DNA of 63,877 nucleotides from Myxococcales bacterium (lineage in GTDB: Bacteria > Myxococcota_A > Polyangia > Polyangiales > Ga0077539). The stretch covers positions 1 through 63,877 of the forward strand of contig JAEUKI010000064.1 in assembly GCA_016793325.1 (NCBI GenBank), read 5' to 3'. Below, piece by piece: positions 44,045-53,069 of this stretch (position 1 is its first letter; the number at the start of each line of letters is the position of its first letter). The translations under genes and the position numbers were made by a program. The notes beneath the pieces were generated by a model. The model saw only the letters and a program-made list of their open reading frames with translations, did no database searches and was not told the origin of the DNA.

Positions 44045-46024
44045 ATGATCGTAGGAGTGATCGGCTCGGGAGCCATCGGCCCAGACCTCGCGTACGGATT
44101 TCTCACGGCGCTCTCGCGCGAGCCCGGCTCGAAGGTCTTTCTCGTCGACATCAAACAAGAGGCGCTCGACGCCGGCGTCGCGCGCATCAAGGGCTACGTG
44201 CAGAAGGGCGTATCGCGCGGAAAGATCGCAGAATCCGCGGCGAAAGCGATCTTGGGCGCGCTCGTCCCGACGAGAGAGCTCGGCGATCTCGCGCCGTGCG
44301 ACTATGTGCTCGAGGCCGCGAGCGAAGACCTCCCGGTGAAGCAGAAGATCCTCGCGCAGCTCGAGGCGATCGTGCGGCCCGACTGCTTGATCGGCTTCGC
44401 GACGAGCGGACTGCCGCGGCGCGAGATCGCGAAGAGCGCGCAGCACCCGGCGCGCTGCTTCGTGAATCACCCGTTTTTTCCCGCGTGGAGAGCGCTTCCG
44501 ATCGAAGTCGTCGAGAGCGGCGACACAGACCTCGGCGCGCGGATGATCGCGACGATCGAGAAGCTCGGGAAGGTCCCTGTGGTGACAGCGGACGTCGAGT
44601 GCTTCGCCGCGGACGACATCTTCTGCAACTACATTTCCGAAGCGGCGCGCATCGCCGAAGAGGGCCTCGCGACGCCTGCGCAGGTGGACGCGATCGTTCA
44701 CAAGGCCATCGGCGGTGGCGGCCCCTTCAACGTGATGGACCTCACGAAGGGAAACCTCCTCACGCACAAGTGCCAGCTGCTCATGCAGAAAGCCGCGACG
44801 GGGACCGCGTGGTTCGCGCCGCCCGCGATCCTGAGCAAGCAGGGCGACAAGCCCTGGCACGACCGCAACAACCCCGGTGACAGCAAGCACACGCCGGCGC
44901 TCGCCGAGACCGTGCTCGATCGCATCCTCGCGGTGCTCCTCGCGCGAACGTACTTCGTCGTCGAGAACAACATCGCGACGGCGACGGACACCAACTGGCT
45001 GACGCGCATGGCCCTCGGGTTCAACAAGGGGATCTTGGAGATCGGCGAAGAGCTCGGCGCCGAGCGCGTGCGCGAGCTGTGCGTGCGATTCGCTGAAAAG
45101 AACCCGGGATTCGTCGTTCCGAAGATGGTGAGCGAAAAGCGGCTCCCGAGCTTCAGGGCGAACGTGAAGGTCGAGCGCGACAACCACGGCGGCGCCACGG
45201 TCGGCGTCGTTCGTGTGTTTCGCCCCGAGGTGAAGAACGCGCTCAGCAAGAAGACGCTCGCCGAGATCGACAGCGCGGTGAGCGAGCTCGTCGCGGACAC
45301 ATCGGTCGTCGGGATCGTCGTCACGAGCAGCGACGGAGCGCTGGCGGGCGCAGACATCGGCGAGCTCGCGGCGCTCCCCACGGAGGCTGAGTGCGAGCAG
45401 ACGTGCCTCGATTCGCACCCGATCTTCGAGCGCATTTCCAACGCGAAGAAGCCCGTGGTTGCTGCGGTCGACGGCCCCGTGATGGGCGGAGGCGCCGAGC
45501 TCAGCATGGCGTGCCACGCGCGCGTCGTGGGCGCACAGCTCTCGCTCGCGCAGCCAGAGGTCAACCTCGGGATCATCCCCGGCTACGGAGGAACGCAGCG
45601 TCTCCCCAGGCTCATCGGGCTCGAGCGCGCCGCGGGGTTGTTGCGCACCGGACGCGCGGTTGGCGCGAAAGACGCGTGCGAGTGGGGCTGGGCGCACGGA
45701 ACGCCCGTCTCCGACGCGCTCGCCAGCGCAAAGGCGCTCGTGCGCGACGCAGCCGCGGGCAAGGTGAAGCTCTCGCCGGTGGACCCTGCGCCCATGAGCG
45801 CGGTCGACGCGCTGCCGAGAGCGGACATCGGGCATCGCTCGCTCGCGATCGACGCGATCCTCGTGGACGTGATCGTGAAGGGGCTCGCGCTGCCGCTCGC
45901 CGAGGGGCTTCGCGTCGAGGCCAAGGGCTTCGCGCGGTGCAAGGGCACGGTCGACATGGACATCGGCATGAAGAACTTCGTCCAGAACGGGCCGCGCGTT
46001 CCTGCGGCGTTTCTTCACGAATAG
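44045..46024 (+). CDS. 3-hydroxyacyl-CoA dehydrogenase / enoyl-CoA hydratase fusion (HAD-ECH order)
   Basis: A 659-residue bifunctional beta-oxidation enzyme. The N-terminal NAD-dependent dehydrogenase has GVIGSGAIG (residues 4-12), VLEAASEDLPVK and a catalytic-His region VNHPFFPAWRALPIEVV; the middle is its C-terminal helical domain. The crotonase domain starts near 390, with oxyanion and Glu motifs DGPVMGGGAELSMACH and QPEVNLGIIPGYGGTQRLPR; both catalytic glutamates are present. The order is HAD then ECH, opposite to FadB/FadJ. A good RBS (GGAGTGAAGCG) precedes ATG 44045. The thiolase gene follows, so the pair can complete a beta-oxidation cycle. Confidence 0.9.
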   Translation: MIVGVIGSGAIGPDLAYGFLTALSREPGSKVFLVDIKQEALDAGVARIKGYVQKGVSRGKIAESAAKAILGALVPTRELGDLAPCDYVLEAASEDLPVKQKILAQLEAIVRPDCLIGFATSGLPRREIAKSAQHPARCFVNHPFFPAWRALPIEVVESGDTDLGARMIATIEKLGKVPVVTADVECFAADDIFCNYISEAARIAEEGLATPAQVDAIVHKAIGGGGPFNVMDLTKGNLLTHKCQLLMQKAATGTAWFAPPAILSKQGDKPWHDRNNPGDSKHTPALAETVLDRILAVLLARTYFVVENNIATATDTNWLTRMALGFNKGILEIGEELGAERVRELCVRFAEKNPGFVVPKMVSEKRLPSFRANVKVERDNHGGATVGVVRVFRPEVKNALSKKTLAEIDSAVSELVADTSVVGIVVTSSDGALAGADIGELAALPTEAECEQTCLDSHPIFERISNAKKPVVAAVDGPVMGGGAELSMACHARVVGAQLSLAQPEVNLGIIPGYGGTQRLPRLIGLERAAGLLRTGRAVGAKDACEWGWAHGTPVSDALASAKALVRDAAAGKVKLSPVDPAPMSAVDALPRADIGHRSLAIDAILVDVIVKGLALPLAEGLRVEAKGFARCKGTVDMDIGMKNFVQNGPRVPAAFLHE

Positions 46025-46108
46025 ACAGCGCTCGAAACCAATACCGCGACGGTCACATTGAGTGAGACCGTTTTCCCGATTCGCGGCATTGGTTTGGGCT
46101 GAATTTCA

Positions 46109-46155
46109 ACCGCGCCAATCCGCTTGGGCATCGATGATGCCCAAGCGGGCGCGGT
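46109..46155. promoter_or_regulatory. Strong intercistronic hairpin before the thiolase gene
   Basis: A perfect 13-bp stem (CCGCTTGGGCATC, loop GAT, GATGCCCAAGCGG; 46120-46148) is extended by ACCGCGC/GCGCGGT (46109-46115 and 46149-46155) across a 4-nt bulge. No T-run follows. It ends 6 nt before the thiolase ribosome-binding site (GGAGAG, 46162-46167). Confidence 0.7.
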
Positions 46156-46174
46156 GCAGACGGAGAGAACACCC

Positions 46175-47449
46175 ATGCAAGGCCAAGGAAAGATCTTCAT
46201 CCTCGAAGGCGCGCGCCGTACGCCCCGCGCGGACATCCTCGAGAACAACAAGAGCGAAGGCCTCTTCGCGCGCTTCTCGACGACGCAGCTCGGCGGCTTC
46301 GCGATCAAGGCCACCGTCGACAAGAGCGGGATCGACAAGGGGCTCATCGGCCACGTCGTGATGGGCATGGCGCAGCACAGCCACCGCGACAGCATCTACG
46401 GCGCGAAGGGAATGTCGTGGCACGGAGGGCTCGACGCGAGCGTTCCTGCGCTGACGGTGGCGCGCATTTGCGGCAGCGGCGCGGAGGCCGTAGCTGTGGG
46501 CGCGGAGCTCATCCTCGCGGGCATCCGCCACGATCGATCGCGGCCGTTCATCGTCGTCGGCGGCGCCGAGTCGATGCAGTACCCGTTTTCGCTCTACGGC
46601 GTGCGCGGCAAGAAGATCGGTGAAGCCGTGCAAAAATACGGTCCGATCGACGCGAAGACGCTCCCCGCAGGGACGCACCTGCAAGACATGTTGCTGATGA
46701 GCCTCTACGACCCGTCGGCGAAGCTCGCGATGGCCAACACCGCCGAAGAGCTCGGTCGTCGCTACGAGATCACGCGCGAAGAAGCGGACGCGTTCGGGCT
46801 TCGCTCGCACGTCAACGCGAAGCGCGCGCGGGACGCGGGCGCGTTCAAAGAAGAGACGGTGCCCGTCGAGGTGCGCACGGCGGACAAGACGCTCGTCGTC
46901 GAGCACGACACACACATTCTCGAGGACGCGTCGCTCGCGAAGATGGCGCGGCTCCCGCCGGCGTTCGAGCAAGGCGGCATCGTGACCGCGGGAAACGCGA
47001 GCGCCGTGGTCGACGGCGCCGGCGCGATGATCATCGGTCGCGAGCAAGACGTGACCAAGCACAACGCCAAGCCGCTCGCGAGGCTGGCGGGCGTCGGCGT
47101 CGCGGCGTGCGACCCGCGGATCATGGGGTGGGGACCAGTTCCCGCGACGAAGCTCGCGCTCGAGTCCGCGGGGATCTCGGGCAAGGACATCGATCACGTC
47201 GAGATCAACGAGGCGTTCGCGCCGCAGGCGCTCGCGTGCATGCGCGACTTCGAGAAGATGGGCATCGCGTCGGACAAGGTGAACCCGCTCGGCGGAGCGA
47301 TCGCGCTCGGGCACCCGCTCGGCGCGACAGGCGCGATCCTCGCGATCACCTGCGCGCACGCGCTCCGTCGCGACAACAAGCGCTACGGGCTCGTCACGAT
47401 GTGCATCGGCGGCGGCCAGGGGATCTCGCTGGTTCTCGAGCGCGCGTGA
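46175..47449 (+). CDS. Acetyl-CoA C-acyltransferase (thiolase)
   Basis: A 424-residue thiolase cleaving 3-ketoacyl-CoA. ATG 46175 follows GGAGAG; the frame is open for 17 more codons through the hairpin, which are not used. The nucleophile is Cys99 in RICGSGAEA; NEAFAPQALA, ALGHPLGATGA (His) and MCIGGGQG (second Cys) complete the catalytic set. It follows the HAD-ECH gene by 150 bp and probably forms an operon with it, corresponding to the fadBA partnership. A MITE-like element starts 8 bp after the stop. Confidence 0.92.
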   Translation: MQGQGKIFILEGARRTPRADILENNKSEGLFARFSTTQLGGFAIKATVDKSGIDKGLIGHVVMGMAQHSHRDSIYGAKGMSWHGGLDASVPALTVARICGSGAEAVAVGAELILAGIRHDRSRPFIVVGGAESMQYPFSLYGVRGKKIGEAVQKYGPIDAKTLPAGTHLQDMLLMSLYDPSAKLAMANTAEELGRRYEITREEADAFGLRSHVNAKRARDAGAFKEETVPVEVRTADKTLVVEHDTHILEDASLAKMARLPPAFEQGGIVTAGNASAVVDGAGAMIIGREQDVTKHNAKPLARLAGVGVAACDPRIMGWGPVPATKLALESAGISGKDIDHVEINEAFAPQALACMRDFEKMGIASDKVNPLGGAIALGHPLGATGAILAITCAHALRRDNKRYGLVTMCIGGGQGISLVLERA

Positions 47450-47457
47450 GTACGATT

Positions 47458-47679
47458 TGGGGACGGTGCTCTGATACTCGCATTTGCAATCCGTCAGCCC
47501 AGGAATGCAGTAGATCAAAAAGGACACGAACGTACTTATTGCCAGCGTGACGAATTCAGCGCTGGGCGGGTTGCGCGCGAGGCTCCTGCGTGCTGGCAAT
47601 AACTACCTTTGTGTCCTTTTTGATCTATCGCATTCCTGCGCTGGCCAAGTTCAAATGCGAGTATCAGAGCACCGTCCCC
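47458..47679. mobile_element. MITE-like element with 88-bp inverted arms
   Basis: Arms 47458-47545 and 47592-47679 are imperfect reverse complements (roughly nine bases in ten agree), with a 46-bp centre. Outer ends read GGGGACGGTGCTCTGATACT. No transposase lies inside. It sits between the thiolase stop and the next gene start, and the right arm is open in the frame of that gene. A transposase acting on it is not evident here; the Y1 protein at 8851 is associated with different palindromes. Confidence 0.8.
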
Positions 47680-47697
47680 GTTGGTAGCGTGGGGCAC

Positions 47698-48138
47698 ATG
47701 AGAGGTTCGGTTCGAGCGGCGGCGCTGATCGCCGCGGTGTCGAGCGCGAGCGGTGTCGCGCGCGGCGACGTTCCCCCCGAGCCGGGCTACGTCGAGACGT
47801 GCACCGTCGAGCGCCAACAGACCCAAGGAGTTCGCTGCGAGAACTGCCAGCGATTGCGCGGCGACGTCGACGCGACGTGCGCCCAGCAGATGGCGTCGCG
47901 CGGGTGGGTCGAGCGCTGTCAGGGCGGCGGGGCCACCGTGGGCTTCGTGCTTTACTGCAGCGCTCCGGCGCCCGCGGGCTTCGATGTGCGCGCCGGTCGC
48001 GCCCGCGGCTGCGCCTCGTGTTCCGTGGGAAAGCCCCAGAGCGCGCTCGTCACCGCGATGGTGCTCGCGGCCGCGAGCGGCGTCGCGTGGATCGTGCACC
48101 GTCGCAGCGCGAGCAAGCGCGATCGCGCCCGCGGCTGA
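47698..48138 (+). CDS. Small exported Cys-rich protein with MYXO-CTERM-like tail
   Basis: A 146-residue protein. ATG 47698 gives a signal peptide (MRGSVRAAALIAAVSSASGVARG). The frame is also open through the preceding MITE, and a longer call from 47590 would be an artefact of that element. The mature part has cysteines in CTVE, CENC, TCAQ, RCQG, YCSA and GCASCS, probably disulfides. The C-terminus is a single membrane helix (ALVTAMVLAAASGVAWIV) preceded by Cys and followed by HRRSASKRDRAR, the layout of MYXO-CTERM sorting tails. Likely cell-surface anchored; function unknown. Confidence 0.65.
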   Translation: MRGSVRAAALIAAVSSASGVARGDVPPEPGYVETCTVERQQTQGVRCENCQRLRGDVDATCAQQMASRGWVERCQGGGATVGFVLYCSAPAPAGFDVRAGRARGCASCSVGKPQSALVTAMVLAAASGVAWIVHRRSASKRDRARG

Positions 48139-48177
48139 GCGACGCGCGATCGTGAGCGCGCGGACGTGACGGCGAGC

Positions 48178-50514
48178 TCAGCCGGGCGTGCCGCAGAAGA
48201 CGGCGCGGATCGCGGTGGAGTTGTTGCCGCTCAAGCACTCGTCGAGCGCCATGGGGGCCGGGTTGACCACGACGTGAACGTCGATCGAGCGCGGGGGAAA
48301 CATCGCTTCGCACGTGGCCTCTTGGCACGCGCCGGGCGCGATGGCTCCGGACACCGTGGCCGCGCAGAGCTCGGCGCCCATCGCGTCGCCGACGCGGAAG
48401 CTCGCGCGCACGCCGGGGGGCGCGGGGAGCGTCCCGCGGTTGCACACGCGGGCGCGCAAGGTGCCCCGCTCGCCGACGCACATCAAAACAAGCGGCCCTG
48501 GGTCCGCCGTCACCGTGAGGTCGGGAACGCCGAGCGCCGCGAGCGATCCCTGAACGTTCTGCCGAAAGTTGTTGAGCCCCATCGTCGCCCAGTTGCGTCG
48601 CACCATGCTCGTCGACGGAACGCGCCCGTCGTCGTCGACGTGCGTGACGTGGTAGGCGTGCTGGTTCCAAATCGGGCGCGACGCGGCCCAGCGATCCATC
48701 TCGTCGCGAAGCACCACGACGCCGTGCTCGCGCATGAAGCTCGCCATCGGAAACAGCGGGTCCGTCGCAGCGCAGCCGAGCGTCCCGGCGTAGTCGTTGA
48801 CCGTCGAGACGATCTCGCTTCGGAAGTCTCCGTCGACGTCGGCGATCACGGGGTTTTCGTAGGCCGTTCCCGACGAGCGCGCGGACGAGTACACGACGCG
48901 CCCCGTGCGCCCTTCGTACACGCGCAGGTAGCACTCGTCGGCGTACACGGCTTCGGCGCGGCCGTCGGCGTCGAAGTCGAAGACGCTCGAGCCCGTCACG
49001 TTCGAGCTCCCGTCTTGCGACGGTTGGCTCCAGAGGATCCCGTCGGTGCGCGCCATGCCGTTGCAGCGCGTCGCGTCGCCGCCCATCACGCAGTCGAGGT
49101 CGTAGACGACATAGCGCGTTCCGCCCGCGGTCGCGAACTCGGCGCGCCCGTCGCCGTCGAAGTCCGCGATCGTCGGAGGACCGCCGGTCCCGCCGCCGGG
49201 GATCGCGAACGGCCCGAACACCACGCGGCCTTCGAGCGTCTGCACACGCACGGTGCCCGCAGAGACCACCACGACTTCGGGACCGTCGAGGCCATCGACG
49301 CCGATGAGCGGATAGTTTCCGAGGTTTCCGATGGCGACCTGGCCTTGCGCGAGGGAGGTTCCCGCGAAGTAGGTCTCGGGGACCCAGCGGCGGGTCATGG
49401 GGTTCCACTCGAGGATGCGGTTGCCCGAGACGAGCTCGACCTTGTTGTCGCTGTCGACGTCGGCGAGCACAGGAATGAGCCCTTGCGAGTACGCAGGCGC
49501 GCCCTGCGACCCATCGAGGATGCACCCGTCGCGGTCGTACACGACGGCGCCGTGGATGATCTCGGGTCGACCGTCGTCGTCGAGGTCGTGAATCGATGGG
49601 CCGCCCCAGTTCGCGGGGCCCGTGGTGTCGGGCGTTCGCGTTCCGCCCATCGCGCACGTCCCCGAGCGCCACCAGCGAACGAAATTACGCGTCCCTGGAT
49701 CCCAGCGAAACGCGAGCAACCCGCCGCCGTGCGCCACGGCGACGATCTCGGGGCGCCCGTCGCCGTCGAGGTCCGCGGCCGCCGGTGACGCGGTCGACAC
49801 GACCGCTTCGTTGGCCGCCGAGAAGCTCCGTTGCTGCGTGCAATCTCGCCCGTCGATCACGCGAAGAACGCCAGGGTTGCCGTAGTTTCCCGCGACGGGA
49901 AACGTCGCGAACACGATCGACGGTTGCCTCGTCGCGGGGTCGTCGTCGAGGTCGAGGTCCACGACGATCGGCGTGCTCATCGCTTGATTGTATGTGGGGT
50001 GCATGTCGCCCATCGGCGGACCGCTCCAGCGGCACTGCACCGACGGGCGAAGCGAGTCGATCGAGATCGTGCGACGGCAGGTCGCGTTGTTCGTTCGATC
50101 CGCAGGAACCCCGTACGGAACGCACACGCCCTCGCGACAATAGCTGTCCGATTGGCACTCGTTGTCCATCGCGCACGCGCCGAGGTCCCGCACGCACCGA
50201 TCGAGCACGCACCGTTGCCCCATCGCGCAGCACGTCGCGCTGCACTGCCTCGGCGACGGGCACGCGTCTCCGCCCGCTCCATCGGTCCCGCTGTCGGTCG
50301 CGATGGCGTCGACGACGCCGCTGTCGTTCGTGGCGGCGTCGTTGTTCGCGCCGTCCATTCCGCCGTCCGAGCCGCGCGCGACGCATCGTCCCGCGACGCA
50401 GCGCTGCGCGCTCGAACACTGCTCGTCCGTGGTGCACGTTCCCGCGGGCGGAGGATCTGCAGAGCACGCCGCGAGGACGAGCGAAGCAAGGGCGAAGGTC
50501 ACTTTCGTTCGCAT
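48178..50514 (-). CDS. FG-GAP/VCBS-repeat lipoprotein with Cys-rich modules
   Basis: A 778-residue lipoprotein (LVLAAC lipobox). Near the N-terminus are Cys-rich modules of the kind C-T-T-D-E-Q-C...C-V-A-G-R-C, a Ser/Asp/Ala-rich spacer, and a second module set (CCAMGQRCVLDRCV, NECQSDSYCREGVCV). A propeller of VCBS/FG-GAP repeats with calcium-binding D-x-D-x-D-G motifs follows (AADLDGDGRPEIVAV, IHDLDDDGRPEII, IADFDGDGRAEF, FDFDADGRAEAVY, IADVDGDFRSEIV). The C-terminus is a CARDB-like domain. Integrin-like propellers usually mediate adhesion. Convergent with the Cys-rich gene, 39 bp apart. Confidence 0.88.
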   Translation of the reverse strand: MRTKVTFALASLVLAACSADPPPAGTCTTDEQCSSAQRCVAGRCVARGSDGGMDGANNDAATNDSGVVDAIATDSGTDGAGGDACPSPRQCSATCCAMGQRCVLDRCVRDLGACAMDNECQSDSYCREGVCVPYGVPADRTNNATCRRTISIDSLRPSVQCRWSGPPMGDMHPTYNQAMSTPIVVDLDLDDDPATRQPSIVFATFPVAGNYGNPGVLRVIDGRDCTQQRSFSAANEAVVSTASPAAADLDGDGRPEIVAVAHGGGLLAFRWDPGTRNFVRWWRSGTCAMGGTRTPDTTGPANWGGPSIHDLDDDGRPEIIHGAVVYDRDGCILDGSQGAPAYSQGLIPVLADVDSDNKVELVSGNRILEWNPMTRRWVPETYFAGTSLAQGQVAIGNLGNYPLIGVDGLDGPEVVVVSAGTVRVQTLEGRVVFGPFAIPGGGTGGPPTIADFDGDGRAEFATAGGTRYVVYDLDCVMGGDATRCNGMARTDGILWSQPSQDGSSNVTGSSVFDFDADGRAEAVYADECYLRVYEGRTGRVVYSSARSSGTAYENPVIADVDGDFRSEIVSTVNDYAGTLGCAATDPLFPMASFMREHGVVVLRDEMDRWAASRPIWNQHAYHVTHVDDDGRVPSTSMVRRNWATMGLNNFRQNVQGSLAALGVPDLTVTADPGPLVLMCVGERGTLRARVCNRGTLPAPPGVRASFRVGDAMGAELCAATVSGAIAPGACQEATCEAMFPPRSIDVHVVVNPAPMALDECLSGNNSTAIRAVFCGTPG

Positions 50515-50668
50515 GCGCGAACAGTATCAAGCCGCGCCCCAACCCGAGCACACAGAGGGAGCGGCGCCGCCGCACCGCGCGAATTGCGCGAAACGAAAAC
50601 CACGGATCACCTTCGACGCACCGCGCCGCGGGTCCCGCTTGTAGTGCAGCCCCCCGCGGAGGTATTGG

Positions 50669-50682
50669 ACTGACACGTCAGT
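50669..50682. promoter_or_regulatory. Palindrome ACTGAC-ac-GTCAGT upstream of the lipid operon
   Basis: Perfect 6-bp arms (50669-50674 and 50677-50682) in the 246-bp region before ATG 50761. TTGGAC (50665-50670) abuts it as a possible -35 element. A TetR- or GntR-type operator is plausible; the binding protein is unknown. Confidence 0.35.
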
Positions 50683-50760
50683 TCAGCGCCTTGCCGCACT
50701 CAAGCTGCGACCTCGCAGCGCGCCCCTTCGTTTGCCCACCGGACCGCTCCCCCTTCGCCC

Positions 50761-51429
50761 ATGCCCGCCAGCTACTTCGACGTCGACGGAACGCTCATCC
50801 GCACGAACCTTCTGCACCCGACGGCGTTCTACCTGATCAATCAGGGCTCGCCCACGAAGGCGCTCGCGCGCATCGCGAAGGCTGCGTTCAGCGCGCCCGT
50901 GCTCGCGTTCAGCGAGTGGCGCGATCGTCGCGCGTTCAACGAGTCGCTCTACGCGCTCTACGAAGGCATGACCGAGGATCGTCTCTTCGTGCTGGCCGAC
51001 GAGGCGTACGAGAAGGTCCTCGAGCCCGCGATCTACCCCGGCGCGCGCGACCTCGTGGCGCAGTGCAAGGCGCAAGGACACCGGGTCGTGTTCGTCTCGG
51101 GCTCGCTCGATTTCTTGGTCAAGCGCTTGGCCAACGAGCTCGGCGCGGACGACATCATCGCCAACCGACTCGAATTTCGCTCGCGAAAAGCCACGGGAAA
51201 GCTCTTGCCCCCCGTCGTCGCGGGCCCCGCCAAGGCCAAGATCATCCGCGACCACGCGCGGTCGCACGGCCTGCAACTCGATGATTGCTTCGCCTACTCC
51301 GACAGCCTCTCGGACGTCCCGATGCTCTCGGTCGTAGGCCACCCCGCGGTGGTCCACCCGGACGCTGCGCTCGAACGACTCGCACGCGCCAACCAGTGGC
51401 CCGTGCTTCGACTGGACGGACTGTCGTGA
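50761..51429 (+). CDS. HAD-superfamily phosphatase (PSPase/subfamily IB-like)
   Basis: A 222-residue HAD hydrolase. Motif I is FDVDGTL (Asp7 nucleophile, Asp9), motif II SGS, motif III the Lys in GPAKAKII, motif IV YSDSLSDVPML. It resembles the HAD-IB (SerB-like) proteins found next to acyltransferases in lipid gene clusters. It is the first gene of a three-gene coupled operon; its stop overlaps the next start as GTGA. A phosphatase acting on a glycerolipid phosphate fits the context; this is inference. Confidence 0.85.
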   Translation: MPASYFDVDGTLIRTNLLHPTAFYLINQGSPTKALARIAKAAFSAPVLAFSEWRDRRAFNESLYALYEGMTEDRLFVLADEAYEKVLEPAIYPGARDLVAQCKAQGHRVVFVSGSLDFLVKRLANELGADDIIANRLEFRSRKATGKLLPPVVAGPAKAKIIRDHARSHGLQLDDCFAYSDSLSDVPMLSVVGHPAVVHPDAALERLARANQWPVLRLDGLS

Positions 51430-53069
51430 ATCATCCCTGCGTCATCACACTGGACAAGAAGAGCCCTCCCCGCACGCTGTTCTCGGGAGACAAGCTCGTG
51501 AAGGTCGATCTCCCTGCGGGAACGAGGGTGATCTACCCGAAGCCTCCGCTCGCGGGACTGAAGGACCCAGACGCAGCGATCCGCTACGCGATCAATCACC
51601 CGCACGGGTCTCCGCCGCTCTACGCGAAGCTCAAGCCGGGGATGAAGGTCACGATCGCGGTCGACGACATTTCGGTGTGCCTGCCGCCGATGAAGCGGCC
51701 CGATGTCCGCCAGCGCGTGCTCGAAATCGTGCTCGAACAGATGCGCGATCACGGCGTCGACGACGTGCACATCATTATCGCGACGAGCTTTCACCGTCGC
51801 ATGCGCGAGTGGGAGCTTCGCAACATGCTCGGCGACAAGATCGTCGACGCGTACTGGCCGAAGAAGCTCTACAACCACGACGCGGAAGATCCCGCGGGGA
51901 TGAAGTACGTCGGCACGACGGAGCTCGGCGAGCCCGTGGTGCTCAACCGACGCGCGGTCGAGAGCGACCTGATCATCTACGTGAACCTCAACCTCGTCCC
52001 GATGGACGGCGGCCACAAATCCGTGACCGTGGGCTTGTGCGGCTACGACAGCTTGAAGCCGCACCACAACCCGCACGTGATGCGCAAGTGTCACTCGTAC
52101 ATGGACCCGCCCAAGTCCGCGCTCAACACCGTGGTCGAGCGCATGGGCAAGATCACCGACGCGGCGCTCGACGTGTTCACGATCGAGACCACGATCAACA
52201 ACCGCATGTTCGACAAGCCGTTGGGTTTTCTCTCGAAGAAAGAAGAAGACTACACGATGGCTGAGCGCGCGGCGCTCGACGCGATGATCTACACGCTCGA
52301 TCGCACGCCGTCGCACTTGCGGCAGGAGATCTTTCAGCGCGTTCCTGCGCCGTACGAGCTCACCGGCGTGTGGGCCGGCAAGACCGAGCACGTGCACCCG
52401 CACACGCTGAAGAAGTGCTTCGAGCAGTACAGCGTTCCTGCGACGGGGCAAGCGGACATCGTGGTGGCGGGCGTCCCGTACATCTCGCCGTACAACATCA
52501 ACGCGTACCTCAACCCGTTGCTCGTCCAAGTGATGGTCGAGGGCTATCTGCACAACCTCTATCGCGGCGCCCCCGTGGTGAAGAAGGGCGGGACCGTGAT
52601 CGCGTTCCACCCGTGCAGCGATCGCTTCGATCCCGATCAGCACGCGCCGTACATCGAGTTCGTCCACCGCGTGTTGCCCGAGACGCGCGACGCGATGGTG
52701 ATGCACAAGAAGTACGAAGAAGAGTTCAGCAAGAACCCTTCGTACATCGAGCTCTACCGCAAGGGCCACGCGTACCACCCGGTGCACCCGTTCTACATGT
52801 GGTACTGGGGCGAGGCCGGTCGACAGCACCGCGGCCGCGTGATCCTCGTCGGGCCCGACAACGAGTACGTGCCGAAGCTCCTCGGCTACGAGACGGCGAA
52901 GACCTTCGCAGACGCGCTCGAGATGGCCAAGGACACGCACGGTCGCAACCCGGCGATCACGTGCATGCACGTCCCGCCGATCGGGATGGTCGACATGACG
53001 CCGACAGGGTCGAGCGCGACGAGCACGAGCAGCAACGCGGCGCTCGCGGCGCACGGAGGCGAGGCGTGA
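51426..53069 (+). CDS. LarA-like (lactate racemase domain, DUF2088) protein
   Basis: A 547-residue protein from GTG 51426 (GTGA overlap with the HAD stop). The N-terminal half aligns by eye with the DUF2088/LarA fold: VTIAVDDISVCLPPMKRP at the place of the family's D-x-T-R-P, IATSFHRRM for I-A-T-G-x-H-R-x-M, then NHDAED, YVGTTELGEPVVLNRRAVES and DGGHKSVTVGLCGYDSL with Lys198 at the position of the cofactor-binding Lys of LarA. The nearby family His before the glycines is not seen. The C-terminal ~40 residues are Ser/Thr/Ala-rich. Placement between a phosphatase and an acyl-reductase/acyltransferase suggests a lipid-modifying step. It may use the nickel-pincer cofactor, which is not shown. Confidence 0.75.
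   Translation: MNHPCVITLDKKSPPRTLFSGDKLVKVDLPAGTRVIYPKPPLAGLKDPDAAIRYAINHPHGSPPLYAKLKPGMKVTIAVDDISVCLPPMKRPDVRQRVLEIVLEQMRDHGVDDVHIIIATSFHRRMREWELRNMLGDKIVDAYWPKKLYNHDAEDPAGMKYVGTTELGEPVVLNRRAVESDLIIYVNLNLVPMDGGHKSVTVGLCGYDSLKPHHNPHVMRKCHSYMDPPKSALNTVVERMGKITDAALDVFTIETTINNRMFDKPLGFLSKKEEDYTMAERAALDAMIYTLDRTPSHLRQEIFQRVPAPYELTGVWAGKTEHVHPHTLKKCFEQYSVPATGQADIVVAGVPYISPYNINAYLNPLLVQVMVEGYLHNLYRGAPVVKKGGTVIAFHPCSDRFDPDQHAPYIEFVHRVLPETRDAMVMHKKYEEEFSKNPSYIELYRKGHAYHPVHPFYMWYWGEAGRQHRGRVILVGPDNEYVPKLLGYETAKTFADALEMAKDTHGRNPAITCMHVPPIGMVDMTPTGSSATSTSSNAALAAHGGEA

Noticed and set aside
47536..48099. Minus-strand frame over the MITE and the Cys-rich gene
   Set aside because: It is a shadow of the plus-strand gene, which has a signal peptide and a membrane anchor.
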